From Coenobita brevimanus (Eukaryota; Arthropoda; Malacostraca; Decapoda; Coenobitidae): a stretch of 64,000 nucleotides of DNA. Made by a program: the position numbers and the translations under genes. Within the stretch, counting starts at the first letter, position 1. Each line of letters starts with the position of its first letter. Location: positions 3,111,501 to 3,175,500 of the forward strand of contig CM064697.1 in assembly GCA_032717465.1 (NCBI GenBank), written 5' to 3'. The notes beneath the pieces were generated by a model. That model worked only from the letters and a program-made list of their open reading frames with translations, ran no database searches and was not told the DNA's origin. This document shows positions 39,180 to 51,835 of the stretch, in pieces.

Positions 39180-40430
39180 AAAAAGGGGTGCCAACCCCGT
39201 GTCATGCACTCCGTACAAAATTCATTAATCCAGCTCGATCCTTGTCAGTTCCCTATCCTTGTTAGCTTCCGTTACTGTCATTCTCACACATTCATTTACC
39301 ATTTCTTTCCATATTCTTGGCCTACCACTCGTCCTCCCACCTTCAAACTCACAATATATTCTTTTCACCACCGTGTTCATATCTGTTCTCTCCATAAGAC
39401 CATACCATCTAAGCACGCTTCAACTTTTTTTTGTCTGCGAACGGACTTCCTTACGCAGCAGCATCCATGAATCATGGTGTTTCTTATCCTATCCACTCTC
39501 AGCACTTTACACACGTTTGTCAAGAATTCCACCTTCATCACTCTGAATCTTGACTTTTCGTTTTCATGTCGCACCAGAGTCTCACAGCATTACTTTTTCA
39601 TGCATTTCTCTTGCAGTTGCCACCCTCAAACCTCTGTTTCGTGTCAAGGCCTTCATAGTACAATCCATTTTCCTTCCCTGTGTCACTCTGCTTTCCATTT
39701 CCATTGCATATTTTCCTCTCTTTTCCATCACTGCACCCATGTACTTAAACTCTTACCAAATAAATTATCTCCACTCACCAGATCGTCACATTGGTAGGTA
39801 CCTCTCAGCAGCTATCATTTTATTCTTTTCAACATCTAGTTTCGAGGCACGACGCTCACAGACATCAACAAAAGTAAACATCCAATGATCCTGTTCACTA
39901 CTAGTCAGCACAGCTACATTATGCGCATACGCCAGATTTGCAATTCTCCACTCTTTGTTATTCATTACTGTTTTCATCGCAATACCCCACCCTTCATCAT
40001 TCATTACAGTTTTCATTGCAATTCTCCACTCTTCGTCATTCATTACAGTTTTCATCGCAGTTCTCCACTCTTCGGCATTCATCACTGTTTTCATCACAAT
40101 CCTTCACCTTCGTCATTCATTATTGTTCTCATCACTCTCATTAAAACCACTCACTCAAACAGTCTCCTACACTTAAGTAAGCTTCACTACCATCACAAAA
40201 CATCTTTACAGCATTCAGCTGCTTTCCTTTTACATCACACATGCGCAAGCCTTACACACACCCTCGCAATTTACTTTATCGTATGCCATTTCTAGATCCA
40301 AAAATGTAATAAACGCCTTACAGCCCTTGTCACAAACTCTCTCCACTATCTGTCTCATTGCGAATATTTACTCCATACATCCCCGACTACTCTTAAAGCC
40401 TCCCTGTTCATCACTTAATGCTTGTTGGAA
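39180..40430 (-). mobile_element. RTE-like LINE family C, RT to C-terminus, decayed
   Basis: Minus-strand order: 'EQGGFKSSRGCMEQIFAMRQ' (near 40400), 'FLDLEMAYDKVNCEGV' (motif A), 'FCDGSEAYLSVG', a tandem-repeat insertion (39939-40132), 'LAYAHNVAVL' at the place of the YADD box (catalytic DD replaced by HN), 'EKNKMIAAERY', 'RVDRIRNTMIHGCCC', 'LRWYGLMERTD' and 'GRTSGRPRIWKEMVNECV'. It is a distinct family from A and B. Frame breaks are several. Confidence 0.8.
39939..40132 (-). repeat. 39-bp in-frame minisatellite within LINE family C
   Basis: Five units (39939, 39978, 40017, 40056 and 40095; the last is 38 bp). Each encodes a 13-residue 'MKTVMNDEEWRIA'-type block on the minus strand. The ends touch the RT polymerase-box region. 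Confidence 0.9.
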
Positions 40431-40534
40431 GTGTGACAGAAAGATTAGATAAGTGGAGCTGCACAGGAGTCGGAGAAAGTTGCTATGGTGCCCATGTACT
40501 GTTTAAACTGAATGTACAAACTATGCGTATTTGA

Positions 40535-41510
40535 GGATAAATCTTGTGAGCTTTGTAGGAAACGTAAATGGAAGAATAATTACAGAGAAGGTAAGCAGTA
40601 TATCGAATGTCTGGTGAATGATGAACAGGGTGATTTTAACACTGGCAGGGAATGAAAAATCAAATATGCACAGGTATACAAACATTTTTAAAAAATGTAA
40701 AATGAAACGAAAAATAGTTATGGCACCTAAGGTTCTGGAAAAGGCGTATGACAAGATGAATGAGGAAGGATTATGGAAGGTTTTATGTACGTATGGTGTA
40801 AATGGAAAATTACTGAATACTATAAAGAGTTTATGGTAGTAGTGAAACATGGACAGTGTTGAGTTGATGGTATTTAAAGCTGATCAGTATCAGTGATGAA
40901 GTGGAATAAATTGTGAATGATGGCCTTGAGGCTGTTCAGTATCCATACATGAAAGGGGTGGGGCCAGTGAAAGGTGGGATATTTAAGATCAGATTTATGG
41001 AGATGGTGATCGTGCTGTGTTGCATGCTGGCAAAGTGTCATAATCATCATCACTAGCAGGCAAGCAGTAGTAGCAGTATTAGTATTATTCGTATCTGCGT
41101 GCAGTGTGGTTTTAAAGTACATGTAAGTGAAAGAAAATGTGACTTGTGGAGAAAGATGACTATGTGGAGGGCTGGTGAATGGAGAGACTTAAGTGGTGAA
41201 TGAGTCTAAACACTTTGATGCAGTAACAGAAAACAGAGGTTGGCTAACTTAACGGTAAAGAAAGTCGAGAGCAGAGTCGCTCAAGGAAGAAAGGTGGCTG
41301 GCGTTATGAAAACCTTGATACGAAACAGAGGACTAACAATGGAAGCTGCACGAGGATTGCATGGAGTTAAGTCATAGACCATATTAACGTATGGGTGTGA
41401 CTTTGGTATGGCATGAATATGAAAAGTCACGAGCACGGCCAGTGAAAACAGAAATGTTAAGAAGTGTGTATGGAGTGCGTAGGGTTGATTCCTGAAAGAT
41501 ATGTTTATAA
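40535..41510 (+). mobile_element. RTE-like LINE (family C or close), opposite orientation, decayed
   Basis: Plus strand: 'FVGNVNGRIITEKV' (near 40552), 'LEKAYDKMNEEGLWKVL' (motif A, near 40735), 'VNGKLLNTIKSL', a shattered polymerase box ('GDRAVLHAGK' near 41008-41035), 'ESRVAQGRKVAGVMKTLIRN' (near 41265) and 'LTMEAARGLHG'. It is oriented head-to-head with 39180-40430. Confidence 0.75.
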
Positions 41511-42176
41511 GTTTTGATCAGATGGTTTGAGGACAATATTCCCTTGTCCCTTATTACTTATACAGTATACTAAGGGTAATATTCATTCTCCCTCATGGTG
41601 AGAGAGATGCCAGAGCTATATGATACTGTCCCGCATTGTGCCCCTGCACATCCTGTCACACATTTTGGGGAACCAAGAAAAACTGTCGTTAAGAGGTATT
41701 CGCATAAGATGGATAAGAGGGCAGTCAATCATGGACGAGACCCATCCAGAACTTGACTCTCATACTCTTTCCAAACCCAGCCTCCACGTAACTTTCGCAG
41801 ACAAAACTTTTATCTAAAGATTCAGCACGTTTTTGCTATAAATTTTAGACTTGCTTGGCACAGTATGAAGCATATGTAAAAGCCAACACAGGCATCTGTA
41901 AAAGCCAACACAGTTAAGCAAAGACAAGGAAACCTTTGGGTTGGTGCACATACATTGCAATACGTTTTGACGTGGTAGTTCTGATTACTGCTGTGTCCGT
42001 AAACCCTTTACTGTGCTGTATAAGCTATACTGTAATATGATTAATTTGAACAATGAAATAACTGAATTATACGCCGGAAAATGAGAGCGATTTTCCTAGA
42101 TGTGAATCACGTCAGATAGGATCATTTGTTGTGTGAGAGGAAAAGAGGTAACAGTTAGAAAGCCCTCAGAGAGCTC
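41511..42176. other. no gene or recognised repeat
   Basis: Contains a ~24-bp direct repeat of AAAAGCCAACACAG (41879 and 41898). Nothing else was recognised. Confidence 0.35.
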
Positions 42177-42484
42177 ATACCTCCGTCAATGTCATCACAG
42201 GCTCCGGATCCGGATCCGTCCCAAAATTTAATCAGTTCTTTCTTGGCTCATTGCCCACCTTTCCACAAAATTTCATTGAAATTCATTGAGAACTTTTGGA
42301 GATATCGTGTGGACAAACAAACAGACACCACCAAAATTTAATGGATTGTTCCTTAGACCATACCCTACCCCTCCGAAAATTTTCAGCAAAATCCGTTCAT
42401 AACTTTTTGAGTAAACCTGCTAACAGACAAACTGACAAACAAGCCAGCGCCGGCTAAAACATTAACTCCTTGGCGCAGGTAATT
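42177..42484. mobile_element. MITE-like repeat with CCTCCG-type inverted ends
   Basis: The left border TACCTCCGTCAA pairs with the complement of the right border TTGGCGCAGGTA at 10 of 12 bases. The interior has two related halves, each with AAAATTTAAT, a CCCACCTT/CCCTACCCC block and a GACAAACAAAC/GACAAACTGACAAAC block. Related interiors occur at 55120-55290 and 60205-60375. No coding capacity. Confidence 0.6.
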
Positions 42485-43023
<539 letters not shown>

Positions 43024-43149
43024 ATAGGTGCAAGATGTACGGGTATTTGGTATGCTGAGTGAGAAGTGCATGTGAAAATTCGTTTTGTTGGAGTGACCAT
43101 GTCTGTCTGAGAGGATGGCATAAAGAGAAGCTATGATGATTTACTGCTG

Positions 43150-43240
43150 GACCCACTTTCATGTCTGCTCCCCAAGTGGGACTGAACCCACCATTGAATG
43201 GTCAATTGACACATGTACTATCAACTCAGATACTGGAGGC
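43150..43240 (-). repeat. possible Pol III-type SINE fragment
   Basis: On the minus strand GGTTCAGTCCC (near 43179-43189) resembles a B box and is followed by CACTTGGGGAGCAGACATG. No convincing A box lies upstream, so a tRNA-derived head is only a possibility. Confidence 0.3.
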
Positions 43241-45007
43241 ATTAAACAAGGACTAGATAACTGAAGTGGCTGGATCATCAAAATATGGATTATATTACTG
43301 TATTTTCTTTTCCACAGGTAATGGAGTTGTGCTGAGAGAACCAGCACTCTTTTGGTTTGAAAAGTCACTCCTAAGCTAAGGAAGATCGCCTGGAGAAAGC
43401 AAGAATAAAATACGAAAAGTCATCATCGTAATGAAGGCGTTAATGCTGAGCCATCCACATGGTATGTGATACTGTGTTTTACTGTCCCTAAAAATGTGAT
43501 TATCCAGGCAAATGAATTGTTAGGAAAGTGATTTCACGCAAAGTTAATTAAACAGCATTTATATTATCTGAAATTTCTCCAGGGACCGGGAGATGGGAAT
43601 GCTGATGATCACAAAATACCAAAGCCTAGAAACAAATGGGGTAAAAGAAAGCAAACAAGGAGTTTACCCCAGTAAACGACAAATATTCATCAGTAATACA
43701 TAAAGTCATGTACAATAATATATCAAGACAGTATTAACAACAGGTGAGTTTGGGGGGCGGGAGAGGGAAAGGGGTGTGTGGGAGGAGGTGTTCAGGCAGC
43801 ACGGCCGAAGGGTCAGGGGTCTGTAACGTTTCTTAACACCAGGGCTCCAATGTATTTCGCCTTGGACCTGATTTTCCTTTGTTTCCCCAAGTTACATATC
43901 TGTAAAGTTGATGCTTGCTTTGCTATTTTTTTATGACAAAGGTTCGTTTGTTATTCTTTCACTGTAAGTACAAAAGCACAGCAAGTGAAATGTTTTCCCT
44001 AGCATGCGCGTGGGACATTTGTCTGTGTGTCTGTGCAAAAAAAAAAAAAGCATTTATTAGATTTTAACCACATATGGTTGAAACGCTGAGGATCTTTTTT
44101 TTTTTTTTTTTTTTTTAACGGGGAAAAGTCAGTTTCACATGGCAGTGCTACTTCAATATCTTTGATCTGATTGACAGCAAAGTTGATGGAAGATTGTAAT
44201 ACAGAGGATATCTGAAGATAATCAAAAGCAAGGAAAGAACAAAAAAAAAAAAAAAAAGCTTTGTCAGCCTGGAAAACAAACTGGATGCAGGTGGCATGCT
44301 TTTGAGTTTACCTCACTTGAGAAAACAAGGTGACGGGAAGGGAAAGTTAACGAAAGATGAAGTGACAGTCGTGTAAACCATACAAGTCGCTGGAATAAGG
44401 AAGAAAGGGTTGAAAATGTACAAAAATATATATGTGGGAAGATGATAGAGGAACTGACGCAAAAGAAAGAGTTATGTGAAAGAGAGGCCTATGTTAAGGG
44501 TACTCTGCACTGACAGGAATGTTCGAGTAAAAACTGGATAGGAAGACACAGAACAGGAATTCGATAAAAGGGAGGGTGGAAGAGAATGAGGAAGTGAGAA
44601 AAAGACACGGGAAAACCCACGACAGCAAGGAAACCACTCTGAAAAAAGAAAAGAGGTACTGTACGTAAAGGAAGGAAATATGAGAGTGGATGATGGAAAA
44701 TGGAAAAATATGAGGGAGAATGAATAAGAGGGATGAACGGGAAAGGAAATAAAAGTCTGTCATTAGGTAGTGTACGAAATGAGGGGTTACAAATGTCATG
44801 GGTATCAGCTTTGGAGATTTCTTTATAATCCTGTTTCATTCCTTTAAAAGCAACTTTCTTACGTCTAAAATTCGACAATAACAATAATATATCAAGACCT
44901 TCACGAGCAGCGCAGAAAGATAATAGCTAAAAGAAGTCAAGCAGCAAATAAGCGAAATGTCATCATGTTACGATAAACAGCTGTATTCCCATTTATTCAG
45001 CAGATTG
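43241..45007. other. no gene; simple-sequence tracts
   Basis: Contains A or T homopolymers at about 44037-44050, 44096-44116 and 44241-44257, which may be retroposon tails without recognisable bodies. The 101- and 131-residue minus-strand frames (44489-44884) are Phe/Leu-rich reads of purine-rich plus-strand DNA. Confidence 0.4.
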
Positions 45008-45098
45008 CATCCATCATCCACTGCAGTATTACCGAGTAACTGGTTTTCTGGAATGTATGGCACCATTTGACTCATCACTTAGTGCAGAGTCACCTGAT
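45008..45098 (-). mobile_element. SINE-S head fragment
   Basis: Minus strand: GTGACTCTGCACTAAGTGAT, GAGTCAAATGG, a degenerate TTCCAGAAAACC block and GTTACTCGGTAAT, aligning with the SINE-S head. Body and tail are missing. Confidence 0.55.
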
Positions 45099-45139
45099 GA
45101 TAGCACTACAGGCTCAATCCAAGCCTTAATTACCCACTA

Positions 45140-45245
45140 AACCACTAGGCGCCATAATTTGGTTATATGGTAACCACCAAGCGTTGTAAATGGTTTCCTG
45201 GTGTACAGGAAACCATTTGGCTTGTCACTCAGTGTAGAGTCAGCT
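45140..45245 (-). mobile_element. SINE-S head fragment, second copy
   Basis: Minus strand: CTGACTCTACACTGAGTGAC, AAGCCAAATGGTTTCCTG, TACACCAGGAAACC (a 9-bp stem hairpin), TTTACAACGCTTGGTGGTTA. Body and tail are missing. It is followed by a ~70-bp tandem duplication (45250-45365) with GGAAAGAATGAAGGAAAGAA. Confidence 0.7.
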
Positions 45246-45394
45246 ATAGGCAGAAGGAAGGGGAAAGAATGAAGGAAAGAAGGACAGACAAGGGAGTGTA
45301 AAGTCACCAGCAGGCAGTAGGAAGTGGAAAGAATGAAGGAAAGAACGACAGAAAAGGAAGGAAGGACTAGAGGAAAGGCCAGACACCCAAAGCA

Positions 45395-45396
<2 letters not shown>

Positions 45397-45470
<74 letters not shown>
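45397..45470. repeat. (AT)n microsatellite
   Basis: About 37 AT dinucleotides. Confidence 0.97.
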
Positions 45471-45472
<2 letters not shown>

Positions 45473-45956
45473 CAATTTTCTCGGATCATATGAAAAAGAA
45501 TATTAAGATGTTACGTGCAAAATGAATCGCCGAGGAAAAAGTGCTACATTATCTTCTGTGGTAGCAAGAACACGATACTTCAGGGCACACTCAGGGACAA
45601 AGTTCCCCTACTATTCCACTGCGTCTACTTCACACTTGGAGCATGTCCGTCACTTTCCTCCCTGACGCATCGTACTAATGAGAATCATCTCAGAGTAGAA
45701 AGACATACCTAACCTCTCTCAGCTTAGGAGTATTAGCCGGCAGAGGGAAATGAGAAAAAAAGAAGAGGCGAAGTATCATGTGAGTTGCTTTCCCAGATTG
45801 TAATATCTTGGCTGTAATTAAAAATTAATAACCTTTAAGAGTAATGTTCAGTACACCATGGTCCACATATTAACTGCTTCTCGTAACTGAAATTTGCTTT
45901 TTCAGGAAAGATATGGTTAGGTGGGTTAAGAAACTTCTCCTGTCTCCTATTCTTCC

Positions 45957-45992
<36 letters not shown>

Positions 45993-46440
45993 ACGAGGGC
46001 GAAACTATCACTTTGTTTTCCAGGAAGGTACATAAATACGCAAATAAATAATAAAACTTAGTTACAAGACGAAAAGAACCACTATGTTCTGCAGGAAGAA
46101 AGTGGCAGAAGAATGCAGGCACTTCATATGTTGATTGTTCTTACAAAAACAAATCCAGGTTATAACGGAGTCGATCGTAAATTTGTTTTTAAAGGAAGTT
46201 AGTTTTCTCAGCCTATGGTTCATATTCTTTGTGTATTTTCACAACTCCAGGCACTGTTACTGAACTTGGGATGGCCCTGTATTGGTGAAATAATGAAGAC
46301 TATATACATCTAACCCCTGCAGTTTTAAAAGTCTACGCCAAACTGAACACAGTCGTCACGATGTAGCAAAAATGAAACAGAAAATAACTACAAATAGAAA
46401 TGGCCACAAAGGTGTCAGGGATGTCAGCCCGTCAAGGACC
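45471..46440. other. no gene; poly(A) tract
   Basis: A run of about 30 A at 45961-45990 could be a retroposon tail, but the sequence before it was not recognised. Nothing else was identified. Confidence 0.4.
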
Positions 46441-46940
46441 TCAACCCCTTGACCACGATGACGTCTGTTGTATTTGAGTCCTGCTCCCCCCAGGCGATTA
46501 TATAAAGCTTTGGAGGGGCTGTTTCTTGCTGGAGGAGTTATGTATGTGGTCTTTCCCAGGCTGAATAAAATTGTTTGGAGGTTACAAAAGAATAAACAAA
46601 ATCAAAACGTTATTGTAGTGACACAGCCAACGCCATCAGTACGACGGCCTTTTAGTGTATTCAGGCTGCCAACAGACAAATTTATTCAACTAAGGAGAGA
46701 TCACATATTATAGAGGTTAATGAAGGATTTTTGGAACCCCTAGCATTTGACAAACTCTCTCTACTTTTATTCCAGCTAACGCCGGGCGATTTTTTTACAG
46801 CTGAGAGTGAATCATGGGAGCCTGAGAGTGCGCTGGTTCCACTGTCTCTCTGAATGCGGGGACAACCCTAGTATTCTGCTCCAGCTAAAGCCAGGCGATT
46901 TTATTCCTCTGAAGATGAGTCTTCGAAGCATGAGAGTGTT
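46441..46940. repeat. decayed fold-back MITE-family pieces
   Basis: Blocks such as GGCTGAATAAAATTGTTTGG (46558), ATTCCAGCTAACGCCGGGCG (46771) and CCAGCTAAAGCCAGGCGATTTTATTC (46882-46907) are variants of the arms of the element at 3558-3753, in both orientations. Borders are uncertain. Confidence 0.45.
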
Positions 46941-46944
46941 AAAA

Positions 46945-47330
46945 AAGACTCTTCTTTTAATCTGCTCACCCTCTCTCACTGACTTCTTTCAGCCTGTCTC
47001 GCTACACAACGTTGTTCCATCTTTCTGTCACTTCTGTTGCTACTAATCACTGTTCTAAACTCTCTGCCTGCACTCTTGTCACATTATTGCAGTTACGCAG
47101 CACCCATCTGGCTATATAGATCCACTTTTTGTTGCTGTCCAGCTTTATCATGCAAGATTTAAGCAGTCCTCTCAGTTTTTTTTATACGAAACTGGTATTT
47201 GCCACTGCCTATAATATCCACTCTTAAATGCAGTGTTTCCAGGCATCATGGAATGAAAGTATCTTGATTTTGTCTCAGTTTTTTGTTCACCTTTATTTGG
47301 AAAGAACATGCTTTGCAGAATCTTTGCCTT
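46945..47330 (+). mobile_element. LINE-J 3' fragment, strongly decayed
   Basis: Parallels 26545-26920: a 'SLTDFFQPVSLH' block (LTDSLQPLSLHR in the better copy), 'QHPSG', 'YHARFKQSSQ...YETG', 'LNAVFPGIME', and 'LDFVSVF' at the UTR start. There are many stops. Confidence 0.6.
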
Positions 47331-47367
47331 ATAATCTTTCCCTTTTTATAATCATAATAATGATAAT

Positions 47368-47678
47368 CTATCTATCTATTGCCAGACGCCTCAATCCCGT
47401 TTGGGGTGGCCACAAACAAATCGCCTCCAAGTCGCCCTGTCCCCCGCCATTTCACTGCCCTGCTCCCAACTCACACCCTCCTCTCTCATATACCTCTCCA
47501 CCCCATCCCTCCATCTCATCCTCGGCCTCCCCCTCCCTCTTCCCCCCTCCACCTCACTCACATACACTCTCTTCGTCAGTCTTTCACCCTCCATCCTCTC
47601 CACATGGCCAAATCACCTCAGTGTGTTCCTCATAACGCTTCCTATCACATCCACATCCACACCACAACGCTCCTTTAT
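47368..47678 (-). mobile_element. RTE-A LINE 3' end, best-preserved copy
   Basis: Minus strand: uninterrupted from 'VDVDVIGS' through 'ERMEGERLTKRVYVSEVEGG', 'RGRPRMRWRDGVERYMREEG', 'VSWEQGSEMAGDRATWRRFV' and 'CGHPKRD' to the terminus GTCTGGCAATAGATAGATAG. It defines the complete C-terminus that other copies have lost. Flanking TAATGATAAT (left) and TAATGATGATAAT (right) may be a target duplication altered by triplet slippage. Confidence 0.9.
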
Positions 47679-48900
47679 ATAATGATGATAATAATAATAA
47701 GACAACTTCCAGCGTCTTAGAATACAGAACGTCCACCTGTAAATCCCATCACTTCAAAACGTCCAGGTGTATCGGCCTTGACTACAGAGTGTTAGGCTGG
47801 TATTATTAAACCTGAGATCACGAAGGGGAAGGCAAACACATGGTGGGGAATAAAAGACGTTTGACCTTTGTACTGCGTTGTTTATTGCATTATGTAACGT
47901 GATATGCAGTCCTATCCATACCTAACCTCTTCCTTTGCGATTGATTTTCTACATCTTGAAATTGCCTTGTATACTGTTTCGGTCTATTTTATATGAATGT
48001 AGTTTATATCAACAGCATAGAAGACGGCACTGAGGGGAAATATGCATTTATCGCAGAGGAAGAGGTGTTACGACGTATCCTCAGTCAACGAGAATACTAC
48101 GCAATAGATATTGTAATTCCTGTTAACGATTTATGTAGAGTATTATACCAATAGATATTCTCTTACGTGTTTTTTTTTTTTCAAACTGGATAAGATCATA
48201 TAATTAGTAGTAGACATGAGGATATTAAGGTGTGATATGCAAATTGAATTGCTAAGGAACAGGTGTTACGAGGTTTCTTAAGCCAGCTAAAATACGACGC
48301 AGTGTGTGTAACTTCCCTGTAACGATCAGCGATGAGACTCACAGGCAAACTTACGATCAAACATCTCACATAATTAGGACTTCTTTTCACTGCAAGGACG
48401 AGGAATGGAGAGGGCTGGAAAAAAAAAAAATCATGACTTTTTATTCGTGCATAATTGAATCTAAGCTAAAAAGGGAAGATGATCGTTAATTAGTAATTGT
48501 GATTTGGCATAATCTGACAAAAGCGCCTGACCCCTTTCAACTTAGTCTATGGCCAGGTGTGGTCAAACTGGAGGGTCGATTTGACTGGTAACCAAGATGA
48601 CTCATTCTTACGTCTCGAATTTCATGCAGGTGTGGAAGTGGCACAGGTCGGGCAGGTAAAAATAATCCTGCAAGAAAAAAAAAAAAAAACAGCCAGTAAC
48701 GATAGTAACCGAAAACAACCCTAGCTTACCCAGTTACCATCATTTCTTTCAATTTATCTATATTTTTACAATCAATAGGCGATTCTGTTCAGGTTATCGG
48801 TCCTTGTCTACGAGCAGTCTTTCTCAGGCTGCATTAAATCGTTTGTAAATGGCAAGAAGAACGAGAAGTAAGATTTTATCGGACGGAAGGGGCTAACTCT
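47679..48900. other. no gene; two dispersed-repeat pieces
   Basis: 48550-48602 is an inverse copy of the 8272-8325 repeat. 48785-48895 resembles the fold-back MITE family (GCTGCATTAAATCGTTTG, GAAGGGGCTAA). Otherwise nothing was recognised. Confidence 0.45.
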
Positions 48901-48924
48901 TTAATTGGGAGAGTTTTCATCTTT

Positions 48925-49055
48925 ATCATCATCATCATCATATTTTTATTATTATTATTATTATTGCTATTATTCTCATCTTTCTTTTTTGTCTTCACTA
49001 CCACCACCACCACCACTACCTCCTCCTCCTTCCTCCTCCTCCTCCTCCTCCTCGG
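48925..49055. repeat. triplet-repeat cluster (ATC, ATT, CAC, TCC)
   Basis: Successive short runs of ATC, ATT, CAC and CTC triplets with interruptions. Confidence 0.85.
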
Positions 49056-49139
49056 CACAGTAATATTGCTCTAAATTTGCCACAACACTTATCCCGACCA
49101 TTAACATGTTTAGCGATCCTTAATGTAAATGTCACCACC

Positions 49140-49472
49140 TCGTAATCAAAATGTCAGCTTGGAACGACCACGAGTACAAAACATCAGCTTGGAACGACCA
49201 CGAATACAAAATATCAGCTTGGAACGACCGCGAGAACAAAATATCAGCTTGGAACAACCACGAATACAAAATGCCAGCTTGGAACGACCACGAATACAAA
49301 ATGACAGCTTGGAACGACCACGAATACAAAATATCAGCTTGTAACGACCACGAATACAAAATGCCAGCTTGTAACGACCACGAGTACAAAATGCCATCTT
49401 GTGACGACCACGAATACGAAATATCAGCGTGGAACGATCACGAATACAGAAGGTCAGCATGTAACGACTAAA
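49140..49472. repeat. 30-bp minisatellite, 11 units
   Basis: The unit contains ATCAGCTTGGAACGACCACG and AATACAAA. It is exactly 30 bp, so reading frames are preserved. Several frames on both strands stay open, with 10-residue periods such as 'ISAWNDHEYK' (plus) and 'CIRGRSKLIF' (minus). Substitutions cluster at the third base of ATAT/ATGC/ATGA. There are no intervening spacers and no gene signals. Confidence 0.95.
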
Positions 49473-50069
<597 letters not shown>

Positions 50070-50350
50070 TGGAAGGTAGCAGACGGGTAGACAGAAGTGA
50101 AGCGAAGATTGGGAAGTCACAGAACAAAAGGGAGAGATAGGGGTCATGCGAGGGTCAGGGGTCAGACAAGAAGTGGGGGAGGAGGTCAGAGGAGTGCTTG
50201 GCCACAATGACCCCCCTCCCCAACCCTCCCTCCCTCCCTCCCATCTCCCTTCCTTTTCCTCCCCCTCCTCCCTCTGTCCCAAGGTTCCTCTCCTGGCATC
50301 CCAACCAGACCCCGTTATCCTCCCTGTGGCCTTCATCCCCTCGCTCCCTC

Positions 50351-50353
<3 letters not shown>

Positions 50354-50393
<40 letters not shown>
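50354..50393. repeat. (CT)n microsatellite
   Basis: About 20 CT dinucleotides, preceded by a pyrimidine-rich 50220-50350 region. Confidence 0.95.
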
Positions 50394-50396
<3 letters not shown>

Positions 50397-50627
50397 ATAC
50401 AGATATGTACATACATACATAACAATAAACATACATACAAACAAACATATAAATACAGTATACATAAATACATAATTATGTTATTTCTCTCTCTCTGTTA
50501 CTCCCCACTCTCTGCATGTCTCATCTTACACTGCTCAGTCTTTCAGAATTTATACCTGTCTCTTATTCAGTTATTCCTATTTCTGGCTATGACTAGTACT
50601 CTGAAAAATTATTTGAAAATGTCGCGT

Positions 50628-50629
<2 letters not shown>

Positions 50630-50671
<42 letters not shown>
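50630..50671. repeat. (CA)n microsatellite
   Basis: About 21 CA dinucleotides. Confidence 0.95.
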
Positions 50672-50674
<3 letters not shown>

Positions 50675-50832
50675 GGAAAACCAGGCACGAGAGGACCAAT
50701 AGGTCTGATGCTGTTTGCTTTCTTTTGTACTTTCCTTTGTACACATACACAACACATACTTAGGTTAAACAGCTTATTAATGATTGACGCACAAACACAA
50801 CGGCGCTTATATAAAAAACAACACATACAGAC

Positions 50833-50835
<3 letters not shown>

Positions 50836-50909
<74 letters not shown>
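50836..50909. repeat. (CA)n microsatellite
   Basis: About 37 CA dinucleotides, continuous with the minisatellite that follows. Confidence 0.95.
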
Positions 50910-50911
<2 letters not shown>

Positions 50912-51205
50912 AAACTCATACACCCACCATATACAATCACGGAACATACACACACCAGACACACGAACGACACATGCACACAAACTTATACAGCCACCAT
51001 ACACTCAAGGGACACATACACACAGATTCATACACTCACCAGACACACGAGCGCCACATGCACAGAAATTCATAGAGCCGGTATACACACGAAAGGCACA
51101 TACACAGAAACTCACATACTCTCCATACACACGCACGGTACACAGACACACAATCATTAACACATACACACATAATAAATACACACGGAACATACACACG
51201 GATGC
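50910..51205. repeat. ~42-bp CA-rich minisatellite, 6-7 units
   Basis: Units of 42-44 bp with the order ACACAT-CACA-AACTTATACA, CCACCAT/ACCAGACACACGA and a CGACACAT joint. It appears to have grown from the flank of the CA array. Confidence 0.8.
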
Positions 51206-51394
51206 ACACTGACACATGGCCCTCTTCGATACACCTTTGCATAAACACATCCTAAAAACACCTGCTCCCCCATGTGAACCGGAACTAGCTATAGAATTGA
51301 GCTGCCTGACAACCACCCTGCCCTGCCTCACCTCTGCACCACCACACCCTCAACACACCCTCCCTTCCCCCCCCCCCCCGGCAGCATCATCCAC

Positions 51395-51835
51395 CACCCC
51401 ACCCTCTTTAACTACATTCTGATCAACACTTCATCCTCACTCCACCCTCCTTAGCTACATTCTGATCTCCACTCCACTATCACCCCACCCTCTTCACTAC
51501 ATTTGGTTCCCCATTCCTTCCACCCCACCCTCTTCACATTCTGATCCCCCTTTCCATCCCTCTACCCTCTTCCCTACATTCTGATCCCTTTCTTTTCCAT
51601 CCCACCCTCTTTACTACATTCTTATCCCCACTTCTTCTCCACTCTATCCTTTTCACTACGTTCTGATCCCCTCTTCATCCACACCTCCCCCTCTTCGCAG
51701 CATTATGATCTCTCCATCCACCCCACCCTCTGCGCTACATTCTGATCCCCTCATCCACCGCACCCTCTTTACTGCATTCTGATCCCCACCCCGCACACCC
51801 CACCTTCTTTGCCACCTTCTGATCCACCTTCCCCT
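51395..51835. repeat. ~40-50-bp pyrimidine-rich minisatellite, about 10 units
   Basis: The recurrent core CTACATTCTGATCCCC is followed by a variable CTTC/CATCC spacer and CCACCCTCTTCA. Unit lengths are irregular. Confidence 0.85.

Noticed and set aside
39180..41510. Single LINE insertion with 5' inversion by twin priming
   Set aside because: The two oppositely oriented parts overlap extensively in coding content, so two copies or an inverted duplication is more likely.
49140..49472. CRISPR-like array with 30-bp repeats
   Set aside because: Units abut without unique spacers and the context is eukaryotic. It is a minisatellite.
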